Source: Christiangramia sp.
Lineage (GTDB): Bacteria > Bacteroidota > Bacteroidia > Flavobacteriales > Flavobacteriaceae
DNA: 23,741 nt
NCBI GenBank assembly: GCA_024635735.1
Contig: JAGXII010000069.1
Coordinates: 1-23,741 of the forward strand
Reading direction: 5' to 3'
The first letter of the stretch is position 1. Each line of letters begins with the position of its first letter. The notes beneath the pieces were generated by a model, which saw only the letters and a program-made list of their open reading frames with translations, searched no databases and had not been told where the DNA came from. Positions 22,208 through 23,741 of the stretch are shown here, in pieces. A program made the position numbers and the translations under genes.

Positions 22208-22278
22208 AGAATATCGGAGTCGAACCGATGACCTTTTGGCTGCCAGCCAAACGCTCTAGCCAGCTGAGCTAATCCCCC
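22205..22278 (-). tRNA. tRNA-Ala (anticodon GGC)
   Basis: The minus strand folds into a complete 74-base cloverleaf. The acceptor GGGGGAT pairs with ATTCTCC and includes the G3-U70 pair that marks alanine tRNAs. The D arm is GCTC/GAGC, the anticodon stem is TTTGG/CCAAA with loop CTGGCAG (anticodon GGC, reading GCC and GCU), the variable loop is AGGTC, and the T arm is ATCGG-TTCGACT-CCGAT. The discriminator is A. CCA is not encoded: the bases after A73 are CAA, so it must be added afterwards. It stands alone, not in an rRNA operon. Confidence 0.97.
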
Positions 22279-22287
22279 GACTGGGAG

Positions 22288-22295
22288 CAAATGTA
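22288..22295 (-). promoter_or_regulatory. Probable -7 promoter element of tRNA-Ala
   Basis: On the minus strand these bases read TACATTTG, matching TAnnTTTG, ending 9 bases before the mature tRNA 5' end. It lies back to back with the GNAT promoter at 22323-22330. Confidence 0.5.
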
Positions 22296-22322
22296 ACAAT
22301 TTTTAATAAATAAAGAAATCTT

Positions 22323-22330
22323 TATTTTTG
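22323..22330 (+). promoter_or_regulatory. Probable -7 promoter element of the GNAT gene
   Basis: TATTTTTG matches TAnnTTTG and ends 9 bases before the ATG at 22340, so the mRNA would have almost no leader. It also makes the in-frame TTG at 22328 an unlikely start. Confidence 0.5.
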
Positions 22331-22339
22331 ATCGAAAAA

Positions 22340-22840
22340 ATGATCAGAAAAGCTGAAATAAGCGAACTCCCAGTTATAAAATCTCTTACCGGGGCCTGTG
22401 CCGAAGCCATGATTGAAAGAGAAATTTTTCAGTGGAATGCGCACTACCCTTCACGCGAAAAACTTGAAACCGATATTCGTAATGGGGAGTTATATATTTT
22501 TCTGAAAAAAGAAAAGATCCTTGGAATTATTGTAATCACAGAGACCATGGATGAAGAATATGTTCCCATTGAGTGGCTAACCAAAACCGATTCAAATTTA
22601 TACATTCATCGTCTGGCTACACATCCTTCTGTCTGGGGCCAGGGTTATGCCCGGAAACTGATGGACTTCGCGGAAGACTATGCCAGAAATCAGAATTATA
22701 AGTCCATACGCCTTGATACTTTCAGTCAGAATAAAAGAAATCAGAAATTTTACGAATCCCGCGGATACCAGCGACTCGGGAAAATTTACTTCCCTAAACA
22801 AAGCGATCATCCTTTTTATTGCTACGAATTGCTTATTTAG
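22340..22840 (+). CDS. GNAT family N-acetyltransferase
   Basis: 166 aa from ATG 22340. The acetyl-CoA-binding motif A is in YIHRLATHPSVWGQGYARKLMDFAEDYA, where Q-G-Y-A takes the place of the R/QxxGxG/A loop. Motif B follows in IRLDTFSQNKRNQKFYESRGYQRLG, the usual Asn and Phe-Tyr contacts. Such enzymes acetylate amines of small molecules, antibiotics, peptides or proteins; the acceptor cannot be told. Four further in-frame codons reach TTG 22328, but these lie in the -7 box, so ATG 22340 is chosen. It is divergent from tRNA-Ala and is followed after 37 bases by a MATE transporter gene with its own promoter. Confidence 0.9.
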   Translation: MIRKAEISELPVIKSLTGACAEAMIEREIFQWNAHYPSREKLETDIRNGELYIFLKKEKILGIIVITETMDEEYVPIEWLTKTDSNLYIHRLATHPSVWGQGYARKLMDFAEDYARNQNYKSIRLDTFSQNKRNQKFYESRGYQRLGKIYFPKQSDHPFYCYELLI

Positions 22841-22860
22841 GTAATAGGATTTTATATTTG
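22829..22860 (+). promoter_or_regulatory. Promoter of the MATE gene
   Basis: TTG at 22829-22831, a 21-base spacer and TATATTTG at 22853-22860 make the most complete match in the window to the Bacteroidota promoter TTG-N19-TAnnTTTG. It overlaps the end of the GNAT gene. Confidence 0.65.
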
Positions 22861-22877
22861 TTCTTCAATAGCTAAAA

Positions 22878-23741
22878 TTGGGCAATTCCGTAAGTTTTAA
22901 AAATATCAATAAGATCGCTATCCCGGCTATTATAGCGGGAATAGCAGAGCCTCTTATCTCTCTTACCGATATAGCAGTTATTGGGAATGTACAGGAAAAC
23001 CCGGTAGAAGCACTTGCAGCTGCTGGAATTGTAGGCTCCTTTCTTTCTGCCATCATCTGGATTGTCGCGCAAACCAAGACAGCCATTTCAGCCATTGTTT
23101 CTCAACATCTGGGCGCCAGCAGGCTTCATGCGGTAAAGACACTCATCCCTCAGGCAATTGCCTTCAATTTTATTTTTAGCCTTTTCATTTACGCAACCAC
23201 CGCCTTCTTTGCCAAAGCGATATTTAGCGCATATAATGCCGAAGGCCTTATTCTACAATATTCTGAGGATTATTATCAGATTCGTGCGCTGGGATACCCC
23301 CTAACCCTGGTTACTTTTGCCATTTTTGGTGTATTTCGGGGACTTCAGAACACCTTATGGGCTATGAAATGTAGCCTTACCGGAGCCGCTGTGAATGTAG
23401 TTCTGGATTATTTACTTGTATACGGAATTGAGGGATATATTCCGGCAATGCACCTCAAAGGAGCGGCCTATGCCAGTCTTGCGGCCCAGGCAATTATGCT
23501 TATTATGGCCCTATGGTTCTTTTTCCGGAAAACACCTTTCAATTTTAATTTGAGTTTTAAAATCAATCCAAGAATGCGTGGCCTGTTACTCATGGCTGCG
23601 AACCTGTTTGTTAGAACAGCGGCTTTAAATTTCGCCATTTACCTGGCAAACGCCTATGCGACAGATTATGGCAAAAACTATATAGCTGCACAAAGTATTC
23701 TAATGAATATTTGGCTGTTCTTTAGCTTCTTTATAGATGGA
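22878..23741 (+). CDS. MATE family efflux transporter (3' end outside the window)
   Basis: 288 codons are open to the window edge with no stop; a full MATE protein has about 440-460 residues, so roughly the last third is missing. The product begins MGNSVSFKNINKIAIPAIIA and contains the family's opening helix AGIAEPLISLTDIAVIGNV, then IVSQHLGASR, GYPLTLVTFAIFGVFRGLQNT and GAAVNVVLDYLLVYGI, alternating hydrophobic helices and short loops. MATE pumps export drugs or metabolites in exchange for sodium or protons; this one looks closest to the DinF-like branch. A TAG at 22869-22871 closes the frame upstream and no ATG or GTG precedes the conserved region, so TTG 22878 is the best start. The mRNA leader from the promoter at 22829-22860 would be about ten bases. 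Confidence 0.92.
   Translation, partial: MGNSVSFKNINKIAIPAIIAGIAEPLISLTDIAVIGNVQENPVEALAAAGIVGSFLSAIIWIVAQTKTAISAIVSQHLGASRLHAVKTLIPQAIAFNFIFSLFIYATTAFFAKAIFSAYNAEGLILQYSEDYYQIRALGYPLTLVTFAIFGVFRGLQNTLWAMKCSLTGAAVNVVLDYLLVYGIEGYIPAMHLKGAAYASLAAQAIMLIMALWFFFRKTPFNFNLSFKINPRMRGLLLMAANLFVRTAALNFAIYLANAYATDYGKNYIAAQSILMNIWLFFSFFIDG

Noticed and set aside
22205..22278. tRNA-Ala as an integration (att) site
   Set aside because: No integrase gene and no duplicated tRNA 3' end is seen in the window; the adjacent repeat is a simple terminator.
22865..23095. Minus-strand frames of 66-76 aa at the right end
   Set aside because: They are antisense to the conserved N-terminal helices of the MATE transporter.

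Overview
The window reads as ordinary chromosome from a member of the Bacteroidota, most likely a marine Flavobacteriaceae close to Gramella/Christiangramia, Salegentibacter or Zunongwangia. The reasons are: AT-rich DNA; several -7 promoter boxes of the form TAnnTTTG, the class-specific element of this phylum; an IPExxxVDY-family protein; the gene order acpP-fabF-rnc-IPExxxVDY-pyk; an OmpA protein with thrombospondin type 3 repeats; and a long (632 aa) PurF-like protein. The placement rests on recognition of families and motifs, not on a database search.

Layout. (1) 1-1339, minus strand: a tightly packed run holding a 48-aa small ORF, an NAD(P)-binding SDR, a CYTH phosphatase and the first codons of a lipoprotein that leaves the window. 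(2) 1454-2545, plus: dinB (DNA polymerase IV), facing a terminator shared with region 3. (3) 2658-6930, minus: acpP, fabF, rnc, an IPExxxVDY protein and pyk, a probable operon joining fatty acid synthesis, RNA processing and glycolysis. A long dyad lies just after rnc. (4) 7077-11104, plus: purN, rnhA, a PfkB-family sugar kinase, a terminator and a long PurF-like amidophosphoribosyltransferase. (5) 11105-11651: a 547-bp stretch without protein genes, and the most unusual part of the window. It holds two near-identical 74-bp units ending in strong terminators (candidate tandem small RNAs), short 20-bp repeats upstream, a pair of REP-like hairpins and the sodA terminator. (6) 11652-12260, minus: superoxide dismutase. 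(7) 12439-22168, plus: an AddA/RecB-like helicase-nuclease, kbl, an OmpA/TSP3 outer-membrane protein, an AddB-like nuclease and an alpha/beta hydrolase. (8) 22205-22278, minus: tRNA-Ala(GGC). (9) 22340 to the end, plus: a GNAT acetyltransferase and a MATE transporter cut by the window edge.

Working together: the AddA-like and AddB-like proteins probably form one helicase-nuclease for double-strand break repair, although kbl and ompA sit between them. With dinB and rnhA this gives the window a DNA-repair flavour. AcpP supplies the acyl carrier for FabF. PurN and the PurF-like protein both belong to purine-type chemistry.

I see no phage, CRISPR array, insertion sequence with transposase or defence cassette. 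The best candidates for something undescribed are the tandem small-RNA units at 11.1-11.5 kb, whose hairpin tips are inverted relative to each other, the REP-like doublet beside them, and an orphan terminator in the leader of the AddA-like gene. Many genes start at GTG or TTG, and several start codons lie within about 10 bases of a -7 box, which suggests leaderless transcripts.
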